DNA of 64,000 nucleotides from Eubacteriaceae bacterium. Its GTDB lineage: Bacteria; Bacillota; Clostridia; Lachnospirales; Lachnospiraceae. The translations under genes were made by a program, and so were the position numbers. Positions 16,386 to 24,750 of this stretch are shown piece after piece. Each line of letters starts with the position of its first letter. The first letter of the stretch is position 1. Below the pieces are notes generated by a model. It ran no database searches and was not told where the DNA came from. It saw only the letters and a program-made list of their open reading frames with translations. Location of the stretch: contig CAJTCR010000003.1 of the NCBI GenBank assembly GCA_910574915.1, forward strand, positions 1 to 64,000, written 5' to 3'.

Positions 16386-17545
16386 TTTTCTCCTGCAAAC
16401 TGCATATAAATCCGCCGCATCTTACCTTCTACGATATTCCAGTCATAACCTTTTATTTTCTGCCTGTTATGCGCGCCATAGGAACGCCGCAGCGTCTCAT
16501 CCGCACATACAAGCTCCAATGCATCCCGAAGCATCGGCTTGCCCGCAAACCGGATACCGCCAGCAGCGTCAATCAACTCCCGGTTCCCGCGGATATCCGA
16601 TACGACACACGCAAGCCCCGCCGCCATCGCTTCCATTAGAGCAGCCGGAAGCCCTTCCTGGATGGATGGAAACACAAAAACATCTGCGTTGCGGTACAGC
16701 CGCTCCACATCCTTTTGAAATCCAAGCATCCGAACCCTGTTTTGCATACCAAGCCGCGCCGCCTGCCGAATCAGCCTGTTTTTTAATTTTCCCTGTCCGC
16801 AAATCAAATAGGAAATATTTTGGTTTTTGATTTGAGCAAGCGCATCCAGCACTGCCTGGTGGTTTTTCCTTCTGCTTAGTTCTCCGACGGAAAGAAGTAC
16901 CACCGCATCTTTCGGAATCCGGTACTTCCTGCAAAACGCTTCCCGCTCCCCGTTCCGCCTTCCGCCCAAAAACCGCGCGGCATCAATCCCAATGCCTGGG
17001 ATATAACAGGTTTTCCGGGCGTGTAAGCTGCGCTTTGCAAGCCGGTAATCCTCCTTGTTCACCGTAACCAGCACATCGGTCCAATGCGACAGCAGCCTTT
17101 CTACCGGATAATAAACCAGCCAGTTCCAAAGCGGCGCACCCTGATAAAAATGAAAACCATGTGCCGTATAGACAACCGGAAGCTTCCGCTTATGCCCGGC
17201 AAGCCTTGCCAAGGCTCCTCCAACCGGAGACTGGCAGTGCATCCACGCAAAGTGCTGCTCTTCCATCAGCTTTCGTATGCTCCGGTATGCCCGAATGCAG
17301 GAAAAAACAGAATACACGCTGCGCGGACAGTCCCACGGATGCACCGATACCTGCATGTGTTCCAGCTCTCTTTGCAGCTCATCAAGCGTCTTACGATCAC
17401 AAGTATTGCCTTTTTTGAAATTACATGCCACATGCACTTCATAGCCAAGCTCTTGCAGCAGTTTAATGTTCGGCAGGTTAAACTGTCCGATCATAGACGC
17501 CACGGACGCAAGCATCAGTACCTTTTTTGCTTTCCTACGCTTCAT
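16382..17545 (-). CDS. Glycosyltransferase family 4
   Basis: A GT-B fold retaining transferase of 387 residues. The N-terminal half has VLMLASVASMIGQFNLPNI and YTAHGFHFYQGAPLWNW, a pattern seen in EpsD/CapM-like enzymes. The C-terminal donor domain has LLSVGELSRRKNHQAVLDAL and the acidic motif FPSIQEGLPAALMEAMA. It probably adds an early sugar on the lipid carrier. The first codons overlap the end of the XRE regulator gene by 11 bases, tying the regulator to the operon. A dedicated initiating phosphosugar transferase is not visible in the window. Confidence 0.87.
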   Translation of the reverse strand: MKRRKAKKVLMLASVASMIGQFNLPNIKLLQELGYEVHVACNFKKGNTCDRKTLDELQRELEHMQVSVHPWDCPRSVYSVFSCIRAYRSIRKLMEEQHFAWMHCQSPVGGALARLAGHKRKLPVVYTAHGFHFYQGAPLWNWLVYYPVERLLSHWTDVLVTVNKEDYRLAKRSLHARKTCYIPGIGIDAARFLGGRRNGEREAFCRKYRIPKDAVVLLSVGELSRRKNHQAVLDALAQIKNQNISYLICGQGKLKNRLIRQAARLGMQNRVRMLGFQKDVERLYRNADVFVFPSIQEGLPAALMEAMAAGLACVVSDIRGNRELIDAAGGIRFAGKPMLRDALELVCADETLRRSYGAHNRQKIKGYDWNIVEGKMRRIYMQFAGEK

Positions 17546-17891
17546 TCATAATCTCCGCCACAGACTTCATAATCTTGACATACATAGAATAGCTGTCCGC
17601 CTGCTTCCCGGCAGACGCTTTTTTGACAGGCACGTCCGGCGAATGAAACATATCTAAAACCGCTTCAGACGGAAGCACCGCTCCCCAGAGCAGCTCATCC
17701 GCCCCTGCTTCCAGCGCCCCGCAGATGCTTACAAACGTCTCCAGGCTCATAATCCGCGTGCCGCGCTCAATATGCCCAAGAAACGACATGCTGATCCCGC
17801 ATTTTTTCGCAAGCACATCCTGCGACCAGCCTTTTGCCTTGCGCACCTGGCGGATACGCATTCCCATTTTGCTGTAATCAAGTTCCTTCAT
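17535..17891 (-). CDS. XRE-family transcriptional regulator, first gene of the polysaccharide operon
   Basis: A 118-residue DNA-binding protein. Residues 8-62 form a Cro/CI helix-turn-helix (IRQVRKAKGWSQDVLAKKCG, then SMSFLGHIERGTRIMSLETF). The rest is a short tail of unknown role. The ATG at 17891 follows the strong site GGAGGAAG; the longer frame to 17939 lacks one. It is the promoter-proximal gene of about 17.6 kb of polysaccharide genes and overlaps the next gene, so it probably regulates this operon, possibly by acting on the region just upstream. One arm of a long inverted repeat lies 37-58 bases ahead of its start. Confidence 0.85.
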   Translation of the reverse strand: MKELDYSKMGMRIRQVRKAKGWSQDVLAKKCGISMSFLGHIERGTRIMSLETFVSICGALEAGADELLWGAVLPSEAVLDMFHSPDVPVKKASAGKQADSYSMYVKIMKSVAEIMNEA

Positions 17892-17927
17892 ACTTCCTCC
17901 AGTCTGCATCGAACAACTGTTTTTCGA

Positions 17928-18250
17928 AAAACATAACATTTTCGTATAAATAGTTGCGCATTACAAGGATCGTATCATAGATAAAAAGCCTTGAAAAATA
18001 AGGGAAAAACTCTGATTTTGAGACAACTAAGAGAAAAGAATACAGCCGTTTTTTGTTTTCTTTGTACTGGTATTTATTTTTCCTTGCTGTTTTAAAATAT
18101 TGGAATTTTTTATAGATTATTTCTATTTTTCTTGGAATAAAACCGACAAAATTTAGTAATAACTGCCAATTTTTTTATTTATATTGCAAAAAAGAAAAAA
18201 GTAGTATAGAATACTTTCAGATAACAAATTATACGAAAATGTTATGTTTT
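17928..18250. promoter_or_regulatory. Candidate invertible promoter segment bounded by 22-bp inverted repeats
   Basis: The arms at 17928-17949 and 18229-18250 are perfect reverse complements over 22 bases (core ATAACATTTTCGTATAA) and are separated by 279 very A+T-rich bases with no gene. The left arm lies 37-58 bases upstream of the regulator that heads the operon. A good vegetative promoter inside the segment points right, away from the operon. Inverted repeats of this size flanking a promoter are the hallmark of site-specific inversion switches in other bacteria. That this one inverts is inference, and no recombinase gene is seen in the window. Confidence 0.6.
18184..18212 (+). promoter_or_regulatory. 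SigA-type promoter inside the inverted-repeat segment
   Basis: TTGCAA (18184-18189), a 17-base spacer and TAGAAT (18207-18212) make a good match to a housekeeping promoter. It points rightward, 17 bases from the right repeat arm, into the 3' end of a decayed gene on the opposite strand, where it has no obvious purpose. After inversion of the segment it would fire through the left arm into the regulator and polysaccharide operon with a leader of about 70 bases. Only weaker leftward matches are visible in the present orientation. Confidence 0.55.
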
Positions 18251-18368
18251 AGAATTTGATATAAGAATTGTAACTGCCTCGGATAAGTGCTGCATTTTTG
18301 AGAAAGAGGAGCAAGGTTTCTGTCTTATATTCAAAACACAACATGCTCCCTGTTTAACAGCTATAAAG

Positions 18369-19833
18369 CTACACAACTGCTTCTATAATCGTTTTTTCTC
18401 CAATCCGAATCTCCCTTACCCCTGTTTCTTTTTTCTGATTAAAATTAAAACTTATCAAATATCCTTCTTTTTGGTGATAAAAATCCAGGTAATCTGCAAT
18501 CTGCCGCTCTCCGCGCTGATGATATTCATTCCCGTGCCAGATCTTTAATTCCACAATAAATTGTTCGCCACAGTAATCAACAATCACATCTGTACGTCTC
18601 GCATCCCTCGTCTGCGCTTCAAGGTAATAATTCCCGACGCCATTGATAATCGGTTTTAAATACAGTAGAAAAAACCTGCGTCCGTTTTCCTCCAGAAACG
18701 ATACGCTCTCCATACTGGTAAGCCCTGCTGCACACTGACTCCTCTGCCAAAAACAGGTTCAGTAAAAACATCTCAAAAATACGGTTTGCAATGGCAACCT
18801 TGCCGTTTTCTTCTTTTAGAAAACCAAACATCACACCCAGTCGAATGGATTTTTCTGCGGGGCTATAGGGAATCATCTTGCCCTGATACAAGATCTGCTG
18901 GATCATGCTGCGCAGATTCTCATAAAGGTCTAGCTGTTTTACCATACTGTCAAACAGAGGCACATTTTCCTTTAAAAGCAGCTTAACTGCTTCTGCAATC
19001 CCACTTTTCGTCCATACACATTTCATTCCTTCGAACTCCGCCTCGTATGGAATCTCTTCGTCCAGATATTTGCACACCACCGAGACAAGATAGGGATAGC
19101 CTGCGGTATATTCATAAATATACTGTGCAGCTACTTCGATATCCATACCTGTTTGCAGATCCGTCTCGTATTCTGCAAGCATTGCCCTGATCTGATCAGG
19201 TGAAAAGCTCATTGGCAGGCTGAATTTTGCCGCAACATTCCAGGGACTGTTATACTGGCGTTCTGTATCTGGGCGTATTACGCCTGCCAGTATCACAGAA
19301 TAAAACACCGGTCTTTCTTCCCTGTTTAAGTAATATACCCGAAGCTGTGAAAGAAAGTCGACAAATACCTGATTATTGGATGCACTGTCCACTTCGTCAA
19401 TAATCAGCACAACCCGCCTGTCAGATTGTTCACAGATTCTGCTGAATACCGCAAACAATTCCCGTAGTGTCCGTTTTTGAGAATCAAGTGCAAACTCCTC
19501 TAAAAACCCCGCCAGATGCGCCCCGTTACCAGCTTCCGCTTTTTTCAAGGCACTTTCCGCCATAGCTGCAAACGCACGCACAAAAGAGGACGCTTCCGCA
19601 AATTCCTCTGCTCCTATACACTGAAAATCTAAAGACAATACAAGATACTCTGTTTTCAAAAATTGCGCCAGTGCTATCAATGTTGTCGTTTTTCCATACT
19701 GTCTGCCACGGTTTAACACTACATATTTTCCTCTGTCTACATAAAGCCTCTTAATCTGCTCCAGCCTGTTATCCAGACGAACCATATAGTGTATCTGCGG
19801 CTTACAACAGCCCTCTGTATTAAAATATCGCAT
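18369..19833 (-). pseudogene. AAA-ATPase/PD-(D/E)XK nuclease family gene with frameshift
   Basis: The first frame (18619-19833) carries an ATPase with Walker A LNRGRQYGKTTTLIAL and Walker B VVLIIDEVDSASN, then runs out of frame near 18715 at YQYGERIVSGG. The family's nuclease-like C-terminus continues in another frame (18369-18713): FLEENGRRFFLLYLKPIING, then TDVIVDYCGEQFIVELKIW with the D...ELK nuclease motif. Compared with intact relatives as I know them, about 25 residues are also missing at the junction. The parts are therefore probably not one working protein. Function of the family is not established. A further remnant of the same type lies at 57785-58200. Confidence 0.7.
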
Positions 19834-19992
19834 CCTGTATCCCTCCGTCCTGCCAAAAGCTTTCCGCTTCTTTTCTTACCATTATTATAACATTCTCCTG
19901 TCAGAGATGTAAAGTTTTGTGCGGTTCCATACCCGGCATCCACAGCAAGTCCACACAAGAGTCTGCTCCTCGTTTTCGCTGCAATGCTGTAC

Positions 19993-20156
19993 TAGAGCGT
20001 GTTTGAAAAATCATTCCTGCCATCTGCATTCCCCACTTTGCGTGATATTTTCGCCAAATTCAGGTTACATAGCCCGCTATGCGCCCTTCATTTGGCGCAA
20101 ATCTCCCACAAATTGTGAAATACATCTGACAGAAAGCATTTTTCAAACACGCTCTA
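19993..20156. repeat. MITE-like palindromic element, copy 2 (164 bp)
   Basis: The ends are TAGAGCGTGTTTGAAAAAT and its near-perfect reverse complement at the right end. Nested inside is CGCCAAAT...ATTTGGCG around CATAGC/CTATG arms, so the whole element can fold into a long hairpin. It shares its ends and several internal blocks with the copy at 845-998. No ORF is present. It abuts a second, different palindromic element with which it shares the bases TA. It occupies part of the gene-free stretch 19834-20396. Confidence 0.75.
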
Positions 20157-20394
20157 GAGCGAACAAACCATATCGGGCTCGTTTGGCAGCACTTGCGAAG
20201 AACAGCCAGGAGAGAGGATAGGTACACTCTGGCAGCGAACTAGTTGCCGCGACCGTCCACAGCCACAACGTAGCAGCAGGATACCTAGCAATTCTTAGCA
20301 TTCTGGAACGGACGCCGCCAGAGTGTACCTATCCTCTCTCCTGGCGTCCCTTCTTGTAAAAATTTACCAAAGTAACTCAAACTTGTTCGCTCTA
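20155..20394. repeat. Second palindromic element with TAGAGCGAACAA ends (240 bp)
   Basis: It begins TAGAGCGAACAA and ends TTGTTCGCTCTA. Inside, a perfect 29-bp inverted repeat lies at 20205-20233 and 20317-20345 (core GGAGAGAGGATAGGTACACT). There is no ORF. It ends three bases before the stop of the AAA-ATPase gene at 20397 and could act as a transcript-ending hairpin for it. The TAGAGC terminus links it to the neighbouring MITE-like family even though the interior differs. Confidence 0.7.
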
Positions 20395-20396
20395 AT

Positions 20397-22121
20397 TTAG
20401 GGATTCTCATATTCACAAAGATACCCACCGTCAATCCATACTTCTTTTCCCTTAAATGCAAAGCCGTAAATGCGAATCCTGTCGCTGCTATACTTTGCCC
20501 CGAAAGCTTCTGCATACTTTTTATCTACAATCTGCTTTATCGCTGCCTGTGCCGTATCTTTCAGGCTTTTTTCCTTCTCCTGGTCAATTACTTTAAATTC
20601 CAGGATGATGCCGTCGTCTGTATCATGATGCGGTTGAAACAATACGTCATATCTGCCGAACCCGCTTTCCCGGTTCGAGGTTATTTCATACTTGTCATTC
20701 AAATCCACCATCAGACCCAGCATTAAGCCATGATAGAAGCGTTCTGGTTCGGATTCTTTTGACATTTTAGTTCCGGTATCAAAAAAACTGATTGTTGTCA
20801 GTGCGACTTTATTCATATATAGATTCATATTTTTAAGATCATGCAGCAGCATAGCTTTTATAAAGTCGTTATAAGGCATTTGATATTTCCCAAACCAGCC
20901 ATGTATCATTTTTCTGAATACGGTAACTGCCTCGATATTTGTAAGTTCGAGCTCATACGCCACGAATTCCTCACCCAAATAGCTGCCAGCGTCATGAAAA
21001 CGAACAATTTTCAAATATCCGCTGGCAAGAAGAAAGCTCCAGAGCGCATTCGAATCGTTTTCCAGTTGGTCAAAGACCACCTGTTCGTCAATGGCAGCTT
21101 TAAAAGACTTTCCTTTGAGCAGCTCCTCTACAATCATCTTTATTTCACGATTGCTTCCTTGTATCAGCTTTCCAACCAGAGTGTTAGAACTCGTATTTGC
21201 CCAGTAAGGTGCAAATCTCTTATATTTTAAATAGTTGATTACAGACCACGGATTATAAATATGGCTGCAATCGCCAAACCGAAACCCGTCATACCATCGT
21301 TTAGCTTCTTCTGCCTTGTCCTGTAAATGATACTCCGTAAGTGCCTGGAAAACTTCATTTTCAGTAAATCCAAACGCTGTTTCATACATCGTAGTCGCGG
21401 TCGTAATTACAACCGGATGATTCAAATCCGAAAACACAGACTCCTTGCTGACTCTAGTAATCCCCGTCATAAGCCCGCGTTCCAGATATGGATTTGTTTT
21501 AAAGGTTTCATTCATAAACTTTCGCATAAAAGCGACTAATTGATCCCAGTATCCGTTACTATAGGCTTCCTGCATGGGCGTGTCATATTCGTCCAGCAAA
21601 ATAATGACCTTTTTTCCATAATACTCATATAAGTATTCAGAAAGCAGGTTTATCGATGCACAAACATCGCTTAGGTTGCCGCCGCCGCTTAAGAGTTTGT
21701 TAAATCTATCTTGATCTGTGGGTAAAAAGGAATCGCTCTTTAACAAAAAACGATGCCTGCGGTATTCGCGTGCAATCATATCACATACATCATAATAAGC
21801 TTCCTCATAATGGCACGCTTTTACATTTGCAAAACTTAAAAAAATAACAGGATACGTCCCCTGAATGCTTCTGTACTCCTCTTCCTCCCAAATGTCCAGG
21901 TTTTCAAACAAACTGCTTTTGTCTGCATGTTTGATGGAAAAGAAGTAATCTACCATACTCATAGTAAGTGTTTTGCCAAATCTGCGCGGACGGGTGATTA
22001 ATGTAACTGAATCTTTATTTTCCCACCATTCTTTCAGAAAACTGGTTTTATCTACATAAAATATGTTGCCTTCGATCATTTTGCTGAAATCCTGTTCTCC
22101 TATTGCTATTGTCCTCGGCAT
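20397..22121 (-). CDS. AAA-ATPase-like protein with PD-(D/E)XK nuclease domain
   Basis: This intact 574-residue member of a family abundant in gut Firmicutes and Bacteroidetes has an N-terminal ATPase-like domain (NIFYVDKTSFLKEWW, Walker A-like RPRRFGKTLTMSMV, Walker B-like IILLDEYDTPMQEAY). Its C-terminal nuclease-like domain ends with GRYDVLFQPH and IILEFKVIDQEKE, giving the D...EFK motif. Known domain names are AAA-ATPase_like and PDDEXK_9. The cellular role is not established; mobile-element or defence functions have been suggested for relatives. GAGGT precedes the ATG. Two palindromic elements lie directly downstream. Confidence 0.85.
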   Translation of the reverse strand: MPRTIAIGEQDFSKMIEGNIFYVDKTSFLKEWWENKDSVTLITRPRRFGKTLTMSMVDYFFSIKHADKSSLFENLDIWEEEEYRSIQGTYPVIFLSFANVKACHYEEAYYDVCDMIAREYRRHRFLLKSDSFLPTDQDRFNKLLSGGGNLSDVCASINLLSEYLYEYYGKKVIILLDEYDTPMQEAYSNGYWDQLVAFMRKFMNETFKTNPYLERGLMTGITRVSKESVFSDLNHPVVITTATTMYETAFGFTENEVFQALTEYHLQDKAEEAKRWYDGFRFGDCSHIYNPWSVINYLKYKRFAPYWANTSSNTLVGKLIQGSNREIKMIVEELLKGKSFKAAIDEQVVFDQLENDSNALWSFLLASGYLKIVRFHDAGSYLGEEFVAYELELTNIEAVTVFRKMIHGWFGKYQMPYNDFIKAMLLHDLKNMNLYMNKVALTTISFFDTGTKMSKESEPERFYHGLMLGLMVDLNDKYEITSNRESGFGRYDVLFQPHHDTDDGIILEFKVIDQEKEKSLKDTAQAAIKQIVDKKYAEAFGAKYSSDRIRIYGFAFKGKEVWIDGGYLCEYENP

Positions 22122-22291
22122 AATCGTACCTCTGTTTTCCTATATTTTAAGCTTACTATACAATATCTTCTTTTAAAACGCAACCGGCTTTCTGCCTCCT
22201 GAAAAACCTGCATTTTAAAACTGTTCAAAACAGGAAACTCATGTTACAATAAGTCTGTACTACTATGAATACTCAGAAAGGATATTTTACA

Positions 22292-23209
22292 ATGGAAGAA
22301 CATATTGAAACGATGGAAGATTACAAAGAAGAGCTGGAAGCTTCTTTTCGCCGCATCTGTGAGGGCGATATCCTGACCGCAACGGTCATCGCGGTAACCG
22401 AAGAGGAAGCCACGCTGGATTTAAAATATTATGCGCCTGGCATTATTAAGGCTGCTGACTTAAGCGATGACCCGGATTACTCGATTCTTACCGACCTGCA
22501 TCCCGGAGACGAGATCCAGGCTACGGTTGTACGGCTGGATGACGGAGACGGCAATATCCTGCTGTCCAAAAAAGAAGCAAACCAGATGCTTGGCTGGGAG
22601 AAGTTAAAGGCGGCTATGGAAGCAGAAACAGTGTTTACCGTACGTGTTAAGGAAGCCGTCAATGCCGGCGTAATTGCTTATCTGGAAGGCCTGCGCGGTT
22701 TTCTGCCAGCGTCGCAGCTAAGCCTTAACTATGTCGAGGATACGTCTGCCTTCGTCGGAAAAGACCTGGATGTGCGCGTGATTACGGTAGACGCGCAGAA
22801 GGAAAAGCTGGTGCTGTCAGCAAAAAGCGTACTGCGCGAGCGTGAAGAAGAAGCACGCAGACACCGGATCTCCATGCTTGTTCCTGGCGCCGTTGTGGAA
22901 GGCACCGTGGAAAGCCTGACAAACTATGGCGCATTTGTAAATATTGGCAACGGGCTGACCGGGCTGGTGCATGTATCCCAGATCTGCACACGGCGCATCC
23001 GCAAGCCTTCCGAGGTGTTAAAAACCGGACAGACAGTACGCGCAAAAATCTTAAATACGAATGATAACCGAATCTCTTTAAGTATTCGTGCGCTGGAAGA
23101 AATGACACAGGAAGACACAGAGGAATCCGCTGAGGCAATCGAGTACAGCTCGAATGAATCTGCTACTACTTCTCTTGGGGATTTGATTGCGAAGTTGAAT
23201 CTTCGTTAG
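22292..23209 (+). CDS. S1 RNA-binding domain protein (ribosomal protein S1-like)
   Basis: An RNA-binding protein of 305 residues with three S1 repeats: GDILTATVIAVTEEEATLDL, then VFTVRVKEAVNAGVIAYLEG with RGFLPASQLS, then GAVVEGTVESLTNYGAFVN with GLTGLVHVSQI. Such short S1-like proteins in Clostridia are thought to bind mRNA and aid translation. The ATG at 22292 has AAAGGAT upstream, while an earlier ATG at 22265 has none. It is one of few plus-strand genes and is divergent from the AAA gene. A weak promoter with TACAAT at 22240-22250 may serve it. A large hairpin follows the stop. Confidence 0.85.
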   Translation: MEEHIETMEDYKEELEASFRRICEGDILTATVIAVTEEEATLDLKYYAPGIIKAADLSDDPDYSILTDLHPGDEIQATVVRLDDGDGNILLSKKEANQMLGWEKLKAAMEAETVFTVRVKEAVNAGVIAYLEGLRGFLPASQLSLNYVEDTSAFVGKDLDVRVITVDAQKEKLVLSAKSVLREREEEARRHRISMLVPGAVVEGTVESLTNYGAFVNIGNGLTGLVHVSQICTRRIRKPSEVLKTGQTVRAKILNTNDNRISLSIRALEEMTQEDTEESAEAIEYSSNESATTSLGDLIAKLNLR

Positions 23210-23236
23210 GGGTTTTTTGGTGGAAGGGACGCCAGA

Positions 23237-23306
23237 GGAAGGGGGTGCGGGGCTGGCTTCCTGTTCCTTTTCCAACGTCTCAGGAAGCCAGCCCCGCACC
23301 CCTTCC
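23237..23306. repeat. Large GC-rich inverted repeat downstream of the S1 gene
   Basis: About 26 bases at 23237-23263 pair with 23281-23306 with one bulged G (core GTGCGGGGCTGGCTTCCTG). The outer flanks also pair imperfectly. It may terminate the S1 transcript on the plus strand, but the T-run after it is weak, so it may be another intergenic palindrome instead. Together with the next repeat it fills the gene-free stretch 23210-23612. Confidence 0.6.
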
Positions 23307-23439
23307 CCCGGCTGTCTTTTCCAAGTGTTAAGTAAAATAATTGTCTGTGGTTAGGTATTTCTTATTAAGGAAACAAAATACTATTAGGATGACACACTGT
23401 GCACAACTCTACATAGCTCTACTTAGTGTTCTTTTTTTG

Positions 23440-23605
23440 TTACACATGCAGAAACCAGCCGGGAGAGGGGATTGACACGCTCTGACGGCGTCCCGCATTT
23501 GAATAAAACACAACACAACTCAATTCTATACAAAAAAAGAAAGGCACCGCCAGAAACTCCACCGATATTTCCGACAACCCTTTCTTTTTTCAAACACGTT
23601 CTAAA
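23440..23605. repeat. Degenerate relative of the palindromic elements at 20 kb
   Basis: CCAGCCGGGAGAGGGGATTG at 23456-23475 and the ACACGCTCTGACGGCG that follows resemble the left arm at 20205-20235. TTTTTCAAACACGTTCTA near 23588-23605 matches the right end of the MITE-like family with one change. Nothing coding is evident. It looks like a decayed or composite copy and lies just downstream of the thioesterase gene. Confidence 0.4.
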
Positions 23606-23612
23606 ACAAACC

Positions 23613-24002
23613 CTAACCTTCGAGCTTTTTACATGCCTTTTGAAAGAACTTTTCGTTCTCAATGATAAACCGCTCATGCGTTCCCTGCCCGATCAGGCCG
23701 GCTTCATCAAATGCCTGTACGTCAAATACGAGCTTGCGCCCGTCCACTTCGACGAGCTTGCTGGCGCAGCGTACCTTCATGCCTACAGGCGTTGCGGAGA
23801 TATGATGGATCGTCAGCCCTGTCCCGACAGTGCCGCATCCTTCCTCCAGTTCTGCCTGTACACTTCTCATACAGGTCTCTTCCATCAGCGCTACCATTGC
23901 CGGAGTTGCATACACTTCCAGCAGTCCGCTGCCTAATACGGCAGCAGTCGTTTCTTTTGTCACTGTTTTTGTTATTTCATTACTGATTCCGACCGTCAGC
24001 AT
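23613..24002 (-). CDS. FlK-like hotdog thioesterase
   Basis: A 129-residue hotdog-fold acyl-CoA thioesterase. VYATPAMVALMEETCMRSV carries the Thr and Glu of the fluoroacetyl-CoA thioesterase type, and GLTIHHISATPVGM carries the conserved His. FlK itself detoxifies fluoroacetyl-CoA, but in Firmicutes the natural substrate of these housekeeping relatives is unknown. The ATG at 24002 has AAGGAGAG upstream; the longer frame extends into efp and lacks a site. It is 40 bases downstream of efp and probably shares its promoter. Confidence 0.8.
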   Translation of the reverse strand: MLTVGISNEITKTVTKETTAAVLGSGLLEVYATPAMVALMEETCMRSVQAELEEGCGTVGTGLTIHHISATPVGMKVRCASKLVEVDGRKLVFDVQAFDEAGLIGQGTHERFIIENEKFFQKACKKLEG

Positions 24003-24042
24003 CACTATCTCTCCTTGCAGCTTCTGCTGCCTTCCACTCTTT

Positions 24043-24600
24043 TTATACTCTCGATAAATATTCGCCGGTTCTTGTGTCAATCTTGATCGTATCGCCCTGG
24101 TTGACAAACAGCGGTACGTATACCGTCGCGCCTGTCTCTACCGTCGCAGGCTTTGTCGCGCCTGTAGCCGTATCCCCTTTGACACCTGGCTCTGTCTCTG
24201 AGATTTCCAGCTCTACAAATAACGGCGGCTCTACTGCAAACACTTCTCCGTTATAAGAGCAGATTTTTACCATCTCGTTTTCTTTTACGAATTTCAGTGC
24301 ATCGCCAATCGTTGCTGTTCCGATCGGGATCTGGTCGTAAGTCTCGACATCCATAAAATAGAACAGGTCGCCGTCAGAATATAAATACTGCATATCCTTG
24401 CGGTCAATCCGTGCCTGCGGGCATTTGTCAACCGGACGGAACGTCTTTTCTACAACGCCGCCGCTCTTGATATTTTTTAACTTTGTCCTTACAAAAGCTG
24501 CGCCTTTCCCTGGTTTTACATGCTGAAACTCAATAATCTGATAAATATTGCCTTCATATTCAATCGTAATTCCGTTTCTAAAATCTCCTGCTGAAATCAT
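24043..24600 (-). CDS. efp: Translation elongation factor P
   Basis: EF-P of the standard 185-residue length. It binds between the P and E sites of stalled ribosomes and promotes peptide bond formation at polyproline stretches. The N-terminal KOW-like domain has the loop [12 protein letters not shown], whose Lys is the usual modification site. [15 protein letters not shown] and [17 protein letters not shown] define the two OB domains, and the C-terminus [16 protein letters not shown] is characteristic. AAGGAGG precedes the start. A clear promoter lies about 50 bases upstream. Confidence 0.97.
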   Translation of the reverse strand: MISAGDFRNGITIEYEGNIYQIIEFQHVKPGKGAAFVRTKLKNIKSGGVVEKTFRPVDKCPQARIDRKDMQYLYSDGDLFYFMDVETYDQIPIGTATIGDALKFVKENEMVKICSYNGEVFAVEPPLFVELEISETEPGVKGDTATGATKPATVETGATVYVPLFVNQGDTIKIDTRTGEYLSRV

Positions 24601-24649
24601 TCGATTCTTTCCTCCTTAAAACTGTCTGGGTATGATACCCACTTTTTCT

Positions 24650-24678
24650 ATCATATAATAAAAAGTTCTATTTTTCAA
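24650..24678 (-). promoter_or_regulatory. SigA-type promoter of efp
   Basis: Reading the minus strand, TTGAAA (24678-24673), a 17-base spacer and TATGAT (24655-24650). A small hairpin, GGGTATGATACCC, lies in the transcribed leader between this promoter and the efp ribosome binding site. Confidence 0.7.
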
Positions 24679-24705
24679 CTGTTTTTTCACGAAAAACCGC
24701 AATTT

Positions 24706-24746
24706 AAAACAAAACTGCCGCTCTTTTTTCATACGGATCTCGGCAG
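24706..24746 (-). terminator. Rho-independent terminator of rpiB
   Basis: On the minus strand CTGCCG (24746-24741) pairs with CGGCAG (24720-24715) and is followed by TTTTGTTTT. The stem is short and the loop is 20 bases, but it sits directly after the rpiB stop and before the efp promoter. Confidence 0.5.
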
Positions 24747-24750
24747 CCTG

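Noticed and set aside
17928-18250. Inverted repeats as a transcription terminator or as paired operators only
   Set aside because: A 279-base loop is too large for a terminator hairpin. Two regulator operators remain possible, but perfect identity over 22 bases in opposite orientation fits a recombination site better.
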